Shown piece by piece: positions 25,091 to 36,709 of a DNA stretch of 64,000 nucleotides. The stretch is from Cyanobium sp. ATX 6F1 (GTDB lineage: Bacteria; Cyanobacteriota; Cyanobacteriia; PCC-6307; Cyanobiaceae): contig NZ_JAGQCS010000004.1 in NCBI RefSeq assembly GCF_024346315.1, positions 62,001 through 126,000 on the forward strand, given 5' to 3'. The first letter of the stretch is position 1, and every line of letters starts with the position of its first letter. A program made the position numbers and the translations under genes. The notes beneath the pieces were generated by a model that did no database searches, was not told the DNA's origin, and saw nothing but the letters and a program-made list of their open reading frames with translations.

Positions 25091-25711
25091 GTGGTCACGC
25101 TCTATTACCGCCCCGGCTCCTGCGCCCTCGCTCCCCACATCCTGTTGGAGTGGATCGGTGCGCCCTACGAGGCGATCAACGCCCCTCGGGATGCGAGCTA
25201 CCGCGCCATCAATGCCTCCGGGGCGGTGCCGGCCCTGAAGCTTGCCGATGGCCAGGTGATCACCCAGGCGGGGGCGGTGCTGCAGCATCTGGCCCAGAGC
25301 GCCGGCCGCGGGGATCTGCTCGGGGGGCCTGAACCGGCCAACCAGGCCAGGGTGTTGCAGTGGTCGTGCTTCTTCACCGGCGATTTCCACCCGGCCTTCT
25401 TCCCCCTGTTCGTCCCCGGCCGCTACACCACCGATCCTTCCGTAGCGGCCCAAGCGGCGGTGAAGGCGGCGGCCGTGGAGCTGGTGAAGGGCCACCTGGC
25501 CACCCTGGACGCCCACCTGAGCGAACGCACCACCTTCGTGGGCGAGCAGCTCACCCTGGTGGATGCCTACGCGGTGCCGATGCTGCGTTGGGTGGGACGC
25601 GTGATCGAGGGGGGCCTCGCCCCCTGGCCTGCCGTGGATCGCTTCTACGCCCGCATGGTCTCGGATCCCGGCGTGCAGGCGGCCTTGGCCGTGCACGGCA
25701 TCGAGCCCTAG
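25091..25711 (+). CDS. Glutathione S-transferase family protein
   Basis: The 206-residue protein starts at GTG 25091, giving VTLYYRPGSCALAPHILLEW, the thioredoxin-fold N-terminal domain of beta-class GSTs with the conserved SCA. The cis-proline region SGAVPALKL and the QAGAVLQHLA segment follow (about 50-75), then the all-helical C-terminal domain with LTLVDAYAVPMLRWVG. GSTs conjugate glutathione or reduce peroxides in the cytoplasm; the substrate is unknown. The gene converges on dnaB and overlaps its stop by 4 bases. Confidence 0.9.
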   Translation: MVTLYYRPGSCALAPHILLEWIGAPYEAINAPRDASYRAINASGAVPALKLADGQVITQAGAVLQHLAQSAGRGDLLGGPEPANQARVLQWSCFFTGDFHPAFFPLFVPGRYTTDPSVAAQAAVKAAAVELVKGHLATLDAHLSERTTFVGEQLTLVDAYAVPMLRWVGRVIEGGLAPWPAVDRFYARMVSDPGVQAALAVHGIEP

Positions 25712-27150
25712 TGCCCCACGGGGGCGGCCAGGTTGCGGAAGCGCGTGAACTGGGGCTCGAACAGCAACTTGCAGGTGCCCACCGGCCCGTTGCGGTGCTT
25801 GGTCACGATCACCTCGGTGATGCCGCGATCGGCCGTTTCCGGGTTGTAGTACTCGTCGCGGTAGATCATCAGCACCAGGTCGGCGTCCTGCTCGATCGAG
25901 CCCGATTCGCGCAGGTCGCTGAGCATCGGCCGCTTGTTGGTGCGTGATTCCACCCCGCGGCTGAGCTGGGAGAGGGCCATCACCGGCACGTTCAGCTCGC
26001 GGGCCATGGCCTTGAGCCCCCGGGTGATCCGCGAGATCTCCTGCACCCGGTTGTCGGGGCTGGAGCCCTCCATCAGCTGCAGGTAGTCGATCACGATCAG
26101 CCCCAGCTCCTTGCCCTGCTCCGCCATCAGCCGCCGGCAGAGGGAGCGCATCTCCAGCACCCCGGAGTTGGGCTTGTCGTCGATGAACAGCGGCAGCTGG
26201 CCCAGGGTGTTGATGCCCTGGCCCAGCAGCGGCCATTCCTCCTGGTGCAGGCGTCCGGTGCGCAGCCGGCCGCTCTCAATCCCGACCTCCATCGACAGCA
26301 GCCGGTAGGTGAGCTGCTCCTTGCTCATCTCCAGCGAGAACACGCACACGGGCAGCTGGTGCAGCTGGGCGACGTTCTTGGCCATGTTGAGCACGATCGA
26401 GGTTTTTCCCATCGCCGGCCGCCCGGCCACGATGATCAGATCGCTGCGCTGCAGCCCCTGGGTGATCGCGTCGAGGTCGTAGAAGTTCACCGGGATGCCG
26501 GCCACCGCGGTGCCGAGCGAACGGCTCTCGATTTCGTTGAAGGTGCTGGTGAGGATCTCGGCGGTGGGGGTCAGGCCCACCGAGGGTTTCTCGTTGCTGA
26601 TCGCGAAGATCTGCTGCTCGGCCTCATCGAGCACCTGCTCCATCGGCTTGCTCTGATCAAAGCCGAGGCGGATCACCTCGTTGCCGGAGCGGATCAGCTG
26701 CCGCCGCAAATACTTGTCCATCACCAGGCGGGCCACCTGGTCGATCGAGGCGGTGGAGAGGGTGCGCTCCACCAGCTCCACCAGCCGGCTGGTGCCACCC
26801 ACCTTCTCCAGCACACCGGTATCCGCCAGCCAGGCGGCCATGGCGGTGAGGTCGGTGGGCTTGCCCTGGCCGTGCAGCATCAAGGCGGTGCGGTAGATCT
26901 CGCGGTGGGCGCTGAGATAGAAGGCCTCCGGCCGCAGCACGTCGGCGATGCGGCCGAGGGCGTCGGGGTCGAGCAACAGGCCCCCGAGCACCGCCTCTTC
27001 GGCTTCCAGGTTCTGGGGCGGCACCGAATCGGGCAGGGCCTCGAACCGTGCCTCGTCCCCACCCTGGTTGCGCCGCCGGAAGGCGGGCGTCACGGTGTTG
27101 CCGCCCAGGGGTTCTGGGCCGTCTGGATCGTGGAGAGGAGCGTGCGCCAT
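25708..27150 (-). CDS. dnaB: Replicative DNA helicase
   Basis: DnaB unwinds DNA at the replication fork as a hexamer. The 480-residue protein has the N-terminal helical domain (about 40-145, starting at PPQNLEAEEAVLGGLLLD) and a RecA-like ATPase domain with Walker A in AGRPAMGKTS and Walker B in LIVIDYLQLM. The conserved SQLSRGVE and DLRESGSIEQDAD motifs follow. Length is normal and no intein is present, unlike some cyanobacterial dnaB genes. It lies downstream of rplI on the same strand, a classic order, with a terminator between. Confidence 0.97.
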   Translation of the reverse strand: MAHAPLHDPDGPEPLGGNTVTPAFRRRNQGGDEARFEALPDSVPPQNLEAEEAVLGGLLLDPDALGRIADVLRPEAFYLSAHREIYRTALMLHGQGKPTDLTAMAAWLADTGVLEKVGGTSRLVELVERTLSTASIDQVARLVMDKYLRRQLIRSGNEVIRLGFDQSKPMEQVLDEAEQQIFAISNEKPSVGLTPTAEILTSTFNEIESRSLGTAVAGIPVNFYDLDAITQGLQRSDLIIVAGRPAMGKTSIVLNMAKNVAQLHQLPVCVFSLEMSKEQLTYRLLSMEVGIESGRLRTGRLHQEEWPLLGQGINTLGQLPLFIDDKPNSGVLEMRSLCRRLMAEQGKELGLIVIDYLQLMEGSSPDNRVQEISRITRGLKAMARELNVPVMALSQLSRGVESRTNKRPMLSDLRESGSIEQDADLVLMIYRDEYYNPETADRGITEVIVTKHRNGPVGTCKLLFEPQFTRFRNLAAPVGH

Positions 27151-27266
27151 CGGCTCAACCTAGGGCCGATGGCCCCTGGATCCTGTCGCCCCAGACGCCA
27201 ATCCCCCGCCAATCCCACGCCATCCCAAAGGGCCACCGGAGCGCCGCCCTAGCGGCTTCTTGCCGC

Positions 27267-27295
27267 AAAAAAACCGGACCCCCAACGGAGCCCGG
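27267..27295 (-). terminator. Rho-independent terminator of rplI
   Basis: On the minus strand, CCGGGCTCC pairs with GGGGTCCGG (nine pairs, two G-U) around a short loop, followed by seven T. It lies 38 bases after the rplI stop and before dnaB, so rplI is mostly terminated here. Confidence 0.85.
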
Positions 27296-27333
27296 ATCTT
27301 CTGCTTCAACCCATCGAGGGCCCCTGTGGGGCC

Positions 27334-27792
27334 TCAGTGGCTGACGACTTCGAGGTTGATTTCGGCGACCACTTCGGGGTGGAGCTTGATTTGCACCTTG
27401 TAGGTGCCGGTGCGGTGGATTTCGGGCACGGTGATGTCGCGGCGTTCGACGTCCTTTTTGGTGGCGGCTTCGATCGCTTCGGCCACGTCGCCGTTGGTGA
27501 CGGTGCCGAAGAGCACGTCATCGCCGCCGGTCTGCTTTTTGACCGTGAAGCGACCGATGGTGTCGAGGGCGGTGCGGAAATCGATGGCGGTCTGCTTGAG
27601 GGCGGCCTGCTTCTCGGCTTCCTTGGCGCGGCGGTGCTGCACCTGGCGCAGCACCGCTGGGGTGACGGCGAGGGCCTTGCCGGTGGGGAGCAGGAAGTTG
27701 CGGGCGTAGCCGGGGGCTACCTCCACCAGATCGCCGTCTTTCCCGAGGCTCAGGACGTCTTCGCTGAGGACGACGGATACGCGCTTGGCCAT
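27334..27792 (-). CDS. rplI: Large ribosomal subunit protein bL9
   Basis: The 152-residue protein starts at ATG 27792 with the bL9 N-terminal domain that binds 23S r[33 protein letters not shown] (in part), with the G-x-GYARN-FL signature. A central helix (about 42-75) connects to the C-terminal domain (TVKKQTGG to VVSH). Length is normal. The frame is open upstream to 28059, but that part overlaps the desaturase gene and is a shadow. A terminator lies 38 bases downstream. Confidence 0.96.
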   Translation of the reverse strand: MAKRVSVVLSEDVLSLGKDGDLVEVAPGYARNFLLPTGKALAVTPAVLRQVQHRRAKEAEKQAALKQTAIDFRTALDTIGRFTVKKQTGGDDVLFGTVTNGDVAEAIEAATKKDVERRDITVPEIHRTGTYKVQIKLHPEVVAEINLEVVSH

Positions 27793-27835
27793 GGATCTTC
27801 CTGCGGAACGTGCTGCGGTGAGGCGATTGGCAACC

Positions 27836-28771
27836 TTAAGCCACGACCCGAACGGCCCTCTCGCCGGCGGGCCCTTCGGCGGGCAGGCGCACCGCGGTGG
27901 CCAGACCGAGGCGCTGCAGCGCTCGGATGTGCAGCCAGGTGAGGTCGAGCTGGCTGGGCTTGAGGCCGTGGCGGGCTGAATGGGGGAAGGTGTGGTGGTT
28001 GTTGTGCCAGCCCTCGCCGAAGGTGAGCGCCGCCACCCAGGGGTTGTTGCGGGAGCCATCGCCGCTCTCGTAGGTCACCTTGCCCCACTTATGGGTGGCG
28101 CTGTTCACCAGCCAGGTGCATTGGTAGACCACCACCAGGCGCAGGGGAATGCCCCAGAGCACCAGGGCCCAGCCGCCGGTGCCGGTGAGGGTGCCGATGG
28201 TGAACAGCAGTAGGCCCAGGGGCACTTGCAGCAGCAGGAAATTCTTGTTCAGCCAGCGGTGGTAGGGATCGCGGGCCAGGTCGCCCGTGAGCCGGGGCAC
28301 GGCCGCCATGGCCGGGATCTCATGGAACATCCAGCCCATGTGGCTCCACCAGAAGCCCTTGTGGCTGTTGTGGTGATCCGCTTCCGTATCAGAGAATTTG
28401 TGGTGATGGCGGTGCATCCCCACCCAGTCGATCGGACCGTGCTGGCAGCTGAGGGCGCCGCAGGTGGCGAAGAAACGCTCCAGCCAGCGGGGCACCTTGA
28501 AGGAGCGGTGGCTGAGCAGGCGGTGGTAGCCGATGGTCACGCCGAGGCAGGCGGTGAGCCAATAGAGCACCAGGAAGCTGGCCGCGGCGGGCACACTCCA
28601 GAACTGGGGCAGCAGCGCCACCAGCGCCAGAACATGGATCACCAGCATGAAGCCGATGGTGACCCAGTGGGCGCCCTTGGGCACCAGGGGCTGGGGTTCG
28701 CCGCGGCGGGGCTGGTGCAGGGCACGGGCCTGGCGCAGGGCGGTGGGCGGTAGGGCGACGGAGGCCGTCAT
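27836..28771 (-). CDS. desC: Acyl-lipid delta-9-type fatty acid desaturase
   Basis: The 311-residue membrane enzyme inserts a cis double bond in lipid-bound acyl chains, using ferredoxin and O2. The three His boxes are present: HRLLSHRS (~84), HRHHHKFSD (~121) and HNNHHTFPH (~256). Membrane segments are at about 37-57, 60-80 and 172-210. Residue order fits the DesC type. The gene is followed 43 bases later by rplI and is divergent from a conserved hypothetical gene. It resembles the second desaturase at 29573-30514 but is clearly a separate paralogue. Confidence 0.9.
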   Translation of the reverse strand: MTASVALPPTALRQARALHQPRRGEPQPLVPKGAHWVTIGFMLVIHVLALVALLPQFWSVPAAASFLVLYWLTACLGVTIGYHRLLSHRSFKVPRWLERFFATCGALSCQHGPIDWVGMHRHHHKFSDTEADHHNSHKGFWWSHMGWMFHEIPAMAAVPRLTGDLARDPYHRWLNKNFLLLQVPLGLLLFTIGTLTGTGGWALVLWGIPLRLVVVYQCTWLVNSATHKWGKVTYESGDGSRNNPWVAALTFGEGWHNNHHTFPHSARHGLKPSQLDLTWLHIRALQRLGLATAVRLPAEGPAGERAVRVVA

Positions 28772-28823
28772 GGGCCGACTCCTGATCGATCGATAAAATA
28801 GTAACAGTACGAATCCGTATCGC

Positions 28824-29621
28824 GTGGGATATCAAGACCAACTCGCATCAGGGCGCGAGGCATTTGCCCATCTGATCAGGGCCTGGCATGAGCGCAACGG
28901 CTGGTCCCACCGTGTGCTGCCCGGCCTCGCTGAGGTCTTTGACCTGGGCCGGATCCACAACTCCCAGCTCTCGAATCTGCGCAACCGCAAGCTCGCCTCC
29001 CCCGGCCCGGAGGTGTTCCTGGCCCTCGGCGGCGTCAACCGGCTGCTGGCCGAGCAGGTGCGCTCCGGGGCGCTCAGCCCGGCGCTGGCCGATCCGCTCG
29101 CGCGCCATCCCGATCTGCTCGCGGCCCTGCAGACCTCCGCCCTGGCCCTGGCCGGCGAGGACGCTCAGGTGCTCGGTCCTGCCGAGCTGTTCGCGATCTT
29201 CGTGGGCCTTGAGCCCCTGCCCGCCGCCTTCGACCTGCGCATCGCCGAGGCCGAGGCCGCGCCCTTAAGCGCCGCCCTGGCCCAGTTGCTCACCGCCGGC
29301 CGCCCCTGGCGGGCCTGCAAGGAGCAGCTGCTGGCGGCCTATCCGGCCGAGAAACGCCAGCGGCGCGAGCGCTTCGCCGCCGTGATCGCCGGCCAGGGCG
29401 ACTACACCGCCGCCGAACTCGACGGCGAACTGCTGGACCTGCACCGCACCCTCACCGCCCTGGGGGTCGCGGCCGAGCAGGAGCTCAGCGCCGATCTGTT
29501 CCTGGAGTTATTGCGCCAAAAAGCCCGCCTGCTGGAGCAGACGGGCGGCGGTGATCTGGCGGCGGCGATCCGTCAGGAGTTGGCGGTCGCCCCGACCTTG
29601 GCCCCGAAGGCGGGGCTGTAA
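28824..29621 (+). CDS. Conserved-looking cytosolic protein of unknown function
   Basis: The 265-residue protein starts at GTG 28824. It begins with a helical region, FAHLIRAWHERNGWSHRVLPGLAEV and FDLGRIHNSQLSNLRNRK (in parts), which may be a helix-turn-helix DNA-binding unit. The rest is Ala/Leu-rich and helical. It lies between two desaturase genes, divergent from one and convergent with the other, and overlaps the 3' end of the second by 49 bases. A regulatory link to the desaturases is a guess. No family is recognised. Confidence 0.65.
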   Translation: MGYQDQLASGREAFAHLIRAWHERNGWSHRVLPGLAEVFDLGRIHNSQLSNLRNRKLASPGPEVFLALGGVNRLLAEQVRSGALSPALADPLARHPDLLAALQTSALALAGEDAQVLGPAELFAIFVGLEPLPAAFDLRIAEAEAAPLSAALAQLLTAGRPWRACKEQLLAAYPAEKRQRRERFAAVIAGQGDYTAAELDGELLDLHRTLTALGVAAEQELSADLFLELLRQKARLLEQTGGGDLAAAIRQELAVAPTLAPKAGL

Positions 29622-30514
29622 CGGGCTTCGCGGATGCGCTTGGCCCAGCCCAGGGCCCGCAGCAGCTTGATGTGCTGCCAGGTGATGTCGAATTCGAACC
29701 AGCGCAGGCCGTGGCGGGCGCTCGATGGGTGGGCGTGGTGGTTGTTGTGCCAGCCCTCACCGAAGGAGAGGATCGCCACCCACCAGCAGTTGCGTGACAG
29801 ATCCGGGCAGTCGAAATTGCGGTAGCCGACGGCGTGGGTGGCTGAGTTCACCAGCCAGGTGACGTGATAGACGATGGCCAGGCGCAGGGGGATCGCCCAG
29901 AGCACCAGCCCCAGGCCGCCGCCATGGACATTGGCGTGCTGGCCGTACCAGTAGAGGGCCAGGCCGATGGGCACCTGCAGCAGCAGGAACCAGCGGTCGA
30001 GCCAGATGTAGAAGCCGTCCTGCTGCAGGTCGCCGGTGAAGCGCTCCACCTGCTGCACCGCCGGGATCTCGTGCAGCATCCAGTCGCTGTGGGCCCACCA
30101 CAGGCCCCGGGCGGCGTCGTGGTGGTCGTTGGGCTGGTCTGAATACTTGTGGTGGTGGCGGTGCAGCCCCACCCATTCGATCGGACCGCTCTGGCAGGCC
30201 AGGGTGCCCATCACCACGAGGACGCGCTCCACCCACTTGGGGGCCACGAAGCTGCGGTGGGCCACCAGCCGGTGCAACCCCAGCGTCACCCCGATCACTG
30301 TGACCCAGTAGAGAACCGCCAGCGCGGCCACCCCCTGCCAGCTCCAGAACATCGGCAGCAGCGCCGCCACGGCTCCCACGTGGATCGCCAGCATGAACCC
30401 GGTGGTGCCCAGCTTGTAGATCCGCTGATCCCGGGGCAGCCGCTCTCTCGGGGCGTTAACGGCGGCGCGCATCCGGGCCTCCTGGGCCTCGGAAAGGCGG
30501 CTGCCTTCATTCAT
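29573..30514 (-). CDS. Second acyl-lipid desaturase (DesC-type paralogue)
   Basis: The 313-residue protein from ATG 30514 has the same His boxes as the first: HRLVAHRS, HRHHHKYSD and HNNHHAHPS. It has the same membrane layout, with extra loop residues (QPNDHHDAARGLWW). The frame is open to 30754, but ATG 30514 gives the family length. It probably desaturates a different position or chain, as two DesC-like enzymes are common in picocyanobacteria. The 3' end overlaps the convergent hypothetical gene by 49 bases. Confidence 0.88.
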   Translation of the reverse strand: MNEGSRLSEAQEARMRAAVNAPRERLPRDQRIYKLGTTGFMLAIHVGAVAALLPMFWSWQGVAALAVLYWVTVIGVTLGLHRLVAHRSFVAPKWVERVLVVMGTLACQSGPIEWVGLHRHHHKYSDQPNDHHDAARGLWWAHSDWMLHEIPAVQQVERFTGDLQQDGFYIWLDRWFLLLQVPIGLALYWYGQHANVHGGGLGLVLWAIPLRLAIVYHVTWLVNSATHAVGYRNFDCPDLSRNCWWVAILSFGEGWHNNHHAHPSSARHGLRWFEFDITWQHIKLLRALGWAKRIREARYSPAFGAKVGATANS

Positions 30515-30608
30515 GACGGCGACCAAATGAACTCTCTGCCGAGGGCTATGGCGCAGAAATCTACCGGTGCGACTCTCCCTGGCGCGGCACCATGGCCGCG
30601 GTTGAGAC

Positions 30609-31886
30609 ATGGAGTTCATGGGCACGGGCTGGGCGGCCGAGCGGGTGGCCGCGGCGATCGAGCGGGTCGCGCCCCTGGCGGCGCAGCGCACGGCGGCGGT
30701 GCGGCCGCGGCTGGAGCGGGTGCTGGCGGCCTTCGCCGCTGAGCGCCTGGGCACCCACCATTTCGCCTCCGTGAGCGGCTATGGCCATGGCGATCTGGGC
30801 CGAGACACCCTCGATCGGGTCTTCGCCCGCGTGCTGCAGGCCGAGGCCGCCGCCGTGCGCCTGCAGTTCGTCAGCGGCACCCACGCCATCGCCGCCGCCC
30901 TGTTCGGCGTGCTGCGCCCGGGGGATCGGCTGCTGTCGATCACAGGCCGCCCCTACGACACCCTTGAGGAGGTGATCGGCCTGCGGGGCTCGGGCCAGGG
31001 GTCCCTGGCCGAATTCGGCATCACCTATGACGAACTGCCGCTCAGCGCCAGCGGTGCCGTGGATGGGGCCGGCCTGGCGGATGCCCTCTCCGTGCCGACG
31101 CGGATGGTGTTGATCCAGCGCAGCTGCGGCTACAGCTGGCGGCCATCGCTGGCGGTGGCGGAGATCGGCCGGCTGATCGAGTGGGTCAAGGCCCTGCAAC
31201 CGGGCTGCGTCTGCTTCGTCGACAACTGCTACGGCGAGCTGGTGGAGGAGCGGGAGCCCACCGCCGTGGGGGCCGACCTGATCGCGGGCTCGCTGATCAA
31301 GAACCTGGGGGGCACGATCGCCCCCACCGGCGGCTATGTGGCCGGCCGCGCCGAGCTGGTGGAGCAGGCCTGTTGCCGCCTCACCGCCCCGGGCATCGGC
31401 AGCGAGGGGGGAACGGGCTTCGACCTGCACCGGCTGCTGTTCCAGGGGCTGTTCCTGGCGCCCCAGATGGTGGCCGAGGCCCTGATCAGCGCCGAGCTGG
31501 TGGCGGCGGTGTTCAGCGACCTGGGCTATGCCGTCCATCCGCTGCCGGCCGGGAACCGCAGCGATCTGATCCAGGCGGTGCGCTTCGGGGCCCCCGAGCC
31601 GCTCATCGCCGTCTGCCGTGCCTTTCAGGCCTGCTCCCCCGTGGGCTCCTACCTCGACCCGGTGCCCGCCCCGATGCCTGGCTATGCCAGCGAGCTGGTG
31701 ATGGCCGGCGGCACCTTCATCGACGGCAGCACCAGCGAGTTCTCCGCCGATGGGCCCCTGCGGGAGCCCTACGTGCTCTTCGCCCAGGGGGGCACCCACC
31801 GCAGCCATGCCGAGCTCGCCCTGGAGCGGGCGCTCGTTGCCCTGGAGCCCCTGAGGGCTGCGTCGGTCACACTGGGGGGCACCTGA
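30609..31886 (+). CDS. Methionine gamma-lyase family (YnbB-like) PLP enzyme
   Basis: The 425-residue protein belongs to the fold-type I PLP family historically called aluminium-resistance proteins or YnbB. Recognisable features are the HHFASVSGYGHGDLGRDTLD start, QFVSGTHAIAAALFG, and the Lys in GSLIKNLGGTIAP that should bind PLP. The substrate is not established; methionine or related sulfur amino acids are assumed from the family name. It lies 13 bases before gcvH on the same strand, so it may be co-transcribed with the glycine cleavage genes. Confidence 0.88.
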   Translation: MEFMGTGWAAERVAAAIERVAPLAAQRTAAVRPRLERVLAAFAAERLGTHHFASVSGYGHGDLGRDTLDRVFARVLQAEAAAVRLQFVSGTHAIAAALFGVLRPGDRLLSITGRPYDTLEEVIGLRGSGQGSLAEFGITYDELPLSASGAVDGAGLADALSVPTRMVLIQRSCGYSWRPSLAVAEIGRLIEWVKALQPGCVCFVDNCYGELVEEREPTAVGADLIAGSLIKNLGGTIAPTGGYVAGRAELVEQACCRLTAPGIGSEGGTGFDLHRLLFQGLFLAPQMVAEALISAELVAAVFSDLGYAVHPLPAGNRSDLIQAVRFGAPEPLIAVCRAFQACSPVGSYLDPVPAPMPGYASELVMAGGTFIDGSTSEFSADGPLREPYVLFAQGGTHRSHAELALERALVALEPLRAASVTLGGT

Positions 31887-31899
31887 TCGCCTCACCGCG

Positions 31900-32289
31900 A
31901 TGGCCCCCAGCTTCCCCGACGACCTCCGCTACGCCGACAGCCACGAATTCGTGCGCCCCGAAGGCGAGCTGATGCGCATCGGCATCAGCGCCTTTGCCGT
32001 CGATCAACTGGGCGACATCGTTTTCGTGGAGTTGCCCGAGGTGGGCAGCGCCCTGGAGCGGGGCAGCAGCTTCGGCACGGTGGAATCGGTGAAGGCGGTG
32101 GAGGAGATGTACGCCCCGATCAGCGGGACGGTGGAGGCCCGCAACGAGTCGGTGCTCGCCAGCCCCGAAGAGCTCCAGAACGACCCCTACGGCGAGGGCT
32201 GGTTGCTGGTGGTGCGTCCCAGCGATGCCGCCCAGCTGGAGGATCTGCTCGATGGCCCCAGCTACCGCGCCAAGGTGGAAGGCGCCTGA
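31900..32289 (+). CDS. gcvH: Glycine cleavage system H protein
   Basis: The 129-residue lipoyl carrier shuttles the aminomethyl group between the P, T and L proteins. The lipoylation site is the Lys in GTVESVKAVEEMYAPISG (~residue 66). The preceding IGISAFAVDQLGDIVFVELP and the following NDPYGEGWLLVVRPSD are typical. The length is normal. gcvP follows 45 bases downstream. In phototrophs the pathway recycles glycine formed in photorespiration. gcvT is not in the window. Confidence 0.97.
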   Translation: MAPSFPDDLRYADSHEFVRPEGELMRIGISAFAVDQLGDIVFVELPEVGSALERGSSFGTVESVKAVEEMYAPISGTVEARNESVLASPEELQNDPYGEGWLLVVRPSDAAQLEDLLDGPSYRAKVEGA

Positions 32290-32334
32290 CCCCCTGGAGA
32301 TTCCTTAGGATCCCGCCACCTTTGATCCTGCGGT

Positions 32335-35241
<2,907 letters not shown>

Positions 35242-35348
35242 GTCGCCGTTGCGCCCGTGCGTTCTTGCCGAAAGGCGCTACATTCCGGCCTAATGGCCAT
35301 GAATCAGCCCCATCTTTCGGGTTGATTTCACATTCCAACAGTTCATCG

Positions 35349-35663
35349 ATGGGGATCATGAACGGCGACGACACAACCACAACCGATGGGGCCAAAGCCG
35401 CCAGCGATCACGCTGGCGGTGCAACCATCAACGGCAGCCGATTTCCGTCCCGTTCGGTGGATCTTCCGCCCTTGATGGCGGCGTTTCAGCAATCCGCCAG
35501 CCGTGGAGAAATCCACCAGGTGGAAGGAACCAATGTGATCCGGGTGCCCTTCGGTGTGCGTCAGGCCCGTCGGGTGCGGCCCGAGCGCCCCGAGCACTGG
35601 GCCACCCTGGTGCTGCCGTTCCAACTGAACGGGCCCAACCCCACCCCGCCTCAGGCGGCCTGA
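35349..35663 (+). CDS. Small protein of unknown function
   Basis: The 104-residue frame from ATG 35349 (or ATG 35358) has a polar, Thr/Gly-rich N-terminus. It then has SRSVDLPPLMAAFQQSASRG and a compact, beta-like end with VEGTNVIRVPFGVRQARR. The composition is unlike a chance frame. It lies after gcvP and converges on the next gene with a 13-base overlap. No family is recognised. Confidence 0.5.
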   Translation: MGIMNGDDTTTTDGAKAASDHAGGATINGSRFPSRSVDLPPLMAAFQQSASRGEIHQVEGTNVIRVPFGVRQARRVRPERPEHWATLVLPFQLNGPNPTPPQAA

Positions 35664-35899
35664 ACCGTTTCCAGGCGCCAGTCCACCAGGGCCTTCACAT
35701 CGTCGATGGAGCTGGCCGGCGCCCGAAACGGCAGCATTCGCATCGGACTGCGTTCCGGGCGCACCAGCCAGGTGAGGTCGTCCTGGGGGATGAGCACGAA
35801 GCCCCTATAGCGCACCACCCAGCGCTGGGGCGCCGCCGGCCGTGGCCCACTCAGGGTTTGCTGGCTCCGATTGTTCAGCAGCTCACGTCGCTCCGCCAT
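35651..35899 (-). CDS. Small conserved-looking cyanobacterial protein
   Basis: An 82-residue protein with QRWVVRYRGFVLIPQDDLTWLVRPE, a beta-rich stretch, followed by SSIDDVKALVDWRLE, an amphipathic helix. No enzymatic motif. It probably starts at ATG 35899 and overlaps the convergent small gene by 13 bases. The pattern of a short beta sheet plus helix recurs in small cyanobacterial hypothetical proteins, but I cannot name a family. Confidence 0.6.
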   Translation of the reverse strand: MAERRELLNNRSQQTLSGPRPAAPQRWVVRYRGFVLIPQDDLTWLVRPERSPMRMLPFRAPASSIDDVKALVDWRLETVQAA

Positions 35900-35965
35900 C
35901 GATCCGATCAGGTGGTGATCCTTCCTGTGTAACTGGGTGGCCGCGGGCGTGTTGCATCCTTCGCT

Positions 35966-36709
35966 TCAATCCAGCTCGAACAGCAACAGATCCGCCCCCT
36001 GATCCAAGGCGCTGAGCGTGGAGGGGGTGCCCCCTGCGTCGTCAGCGAAGCCGTAGCCATCGCCCCGCTCCAGGCTTGGCGGGGCCGAGGCGGCGGCACT
36101 GTTCTCCAGGCGCACGGCCCCGTCGATCATCTGCAGCCAATAGCGGCGGCCGGCGATGCGGGGCAGCTCCAGCCGTTGCCCCGCGCCGGGCTGCGCCCGC
36201 CAGAGCCGCAGCGGCCGGTCGATCGCCATGGCGCCGCCCTGCTGGTCGGGATCGATCAGCAGAATCCAGTCGTCGCCGATGCTGAACGCTTGTTGCCCAT
36301 AGGCCGGCGGGATGCCTCGGTGGCTGGGCTCGATCCAGACCTGCAGCAGCCGGCAGGGGCGATCGCTCTGGTTGATCTCGCTGTGCACCACCCCGGTGCC
36401 GGCGCTCATGCGCTGCACCTCGCCGGCGTGGAGCACTTCGCCGTTGCCCATCGAATCGCGGTGGCTGAGTTCCCCGTCCACCATCACCGTGATGATCTCC
36501 ATGTCGCTATGGGGATGCATCCCGAAGCCGCGGCCGGCGGCGATGGTGTCGTCGTTGATCACCCGCAGGGGGCCGAAGCCCATCCAGGCGGGGTCGTAGT
36601 GGCTCGAAAACGAGAAGCTGTGCCAGCTGTCGAGCCAGTCGAGCTGGCTGTGGAAGCGCTCGGCGGCCGGGCGGAAGACAGGGCGGGTGCCGTTGCTGGT
36701 GGTGGTCAT
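35966..36709 (-). CDS. Pirin family protein
   Basis: The 247-residue protein has two cupin domains. The N-terminal one has metal ligands in GMHPHSDMEIITVMVDGEL and SHRDSMGN, and QRMSAGTGVVHSE gives the later His and Glu. The C-terminal domain is shorter. Some bacterial pirins oxidise quercetin, but the role here is not known. Its start overlaps the stop of the upstream old-yellow-enzyme gene by 4 bases, so the two are in one operon. Confidence 0.88.
   Translation of the reverse strand: MTTTSNGTRPVFRPAAERFHSQLDWLDSWHSFSFSSHYDPAWMGFGPLRVINDDTIAAGRGFGMHPHSDMEIITVMVDGELSHRDSMGNGEVLHAGEVQRMSAGTGVVHSEINQSDRPCRLLQVWIEPSHRGIPPAYGQQAFSIGDDWILLIDPDQQGGAMAIDRPLRLWRAQPGAGQRLELPRIAGRRYWLQMIDGAVRLENSAAASAPPSLERGDGYGFADDAGGTPSTLSALDQGADLLLFELD

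Noticed and set aside
32290-32334. A glycine riboswitch before gcvP
   Set aside because: The gap of 45 bases is too short for the tandem aptamers, and no such fold is seen before gcvH either.
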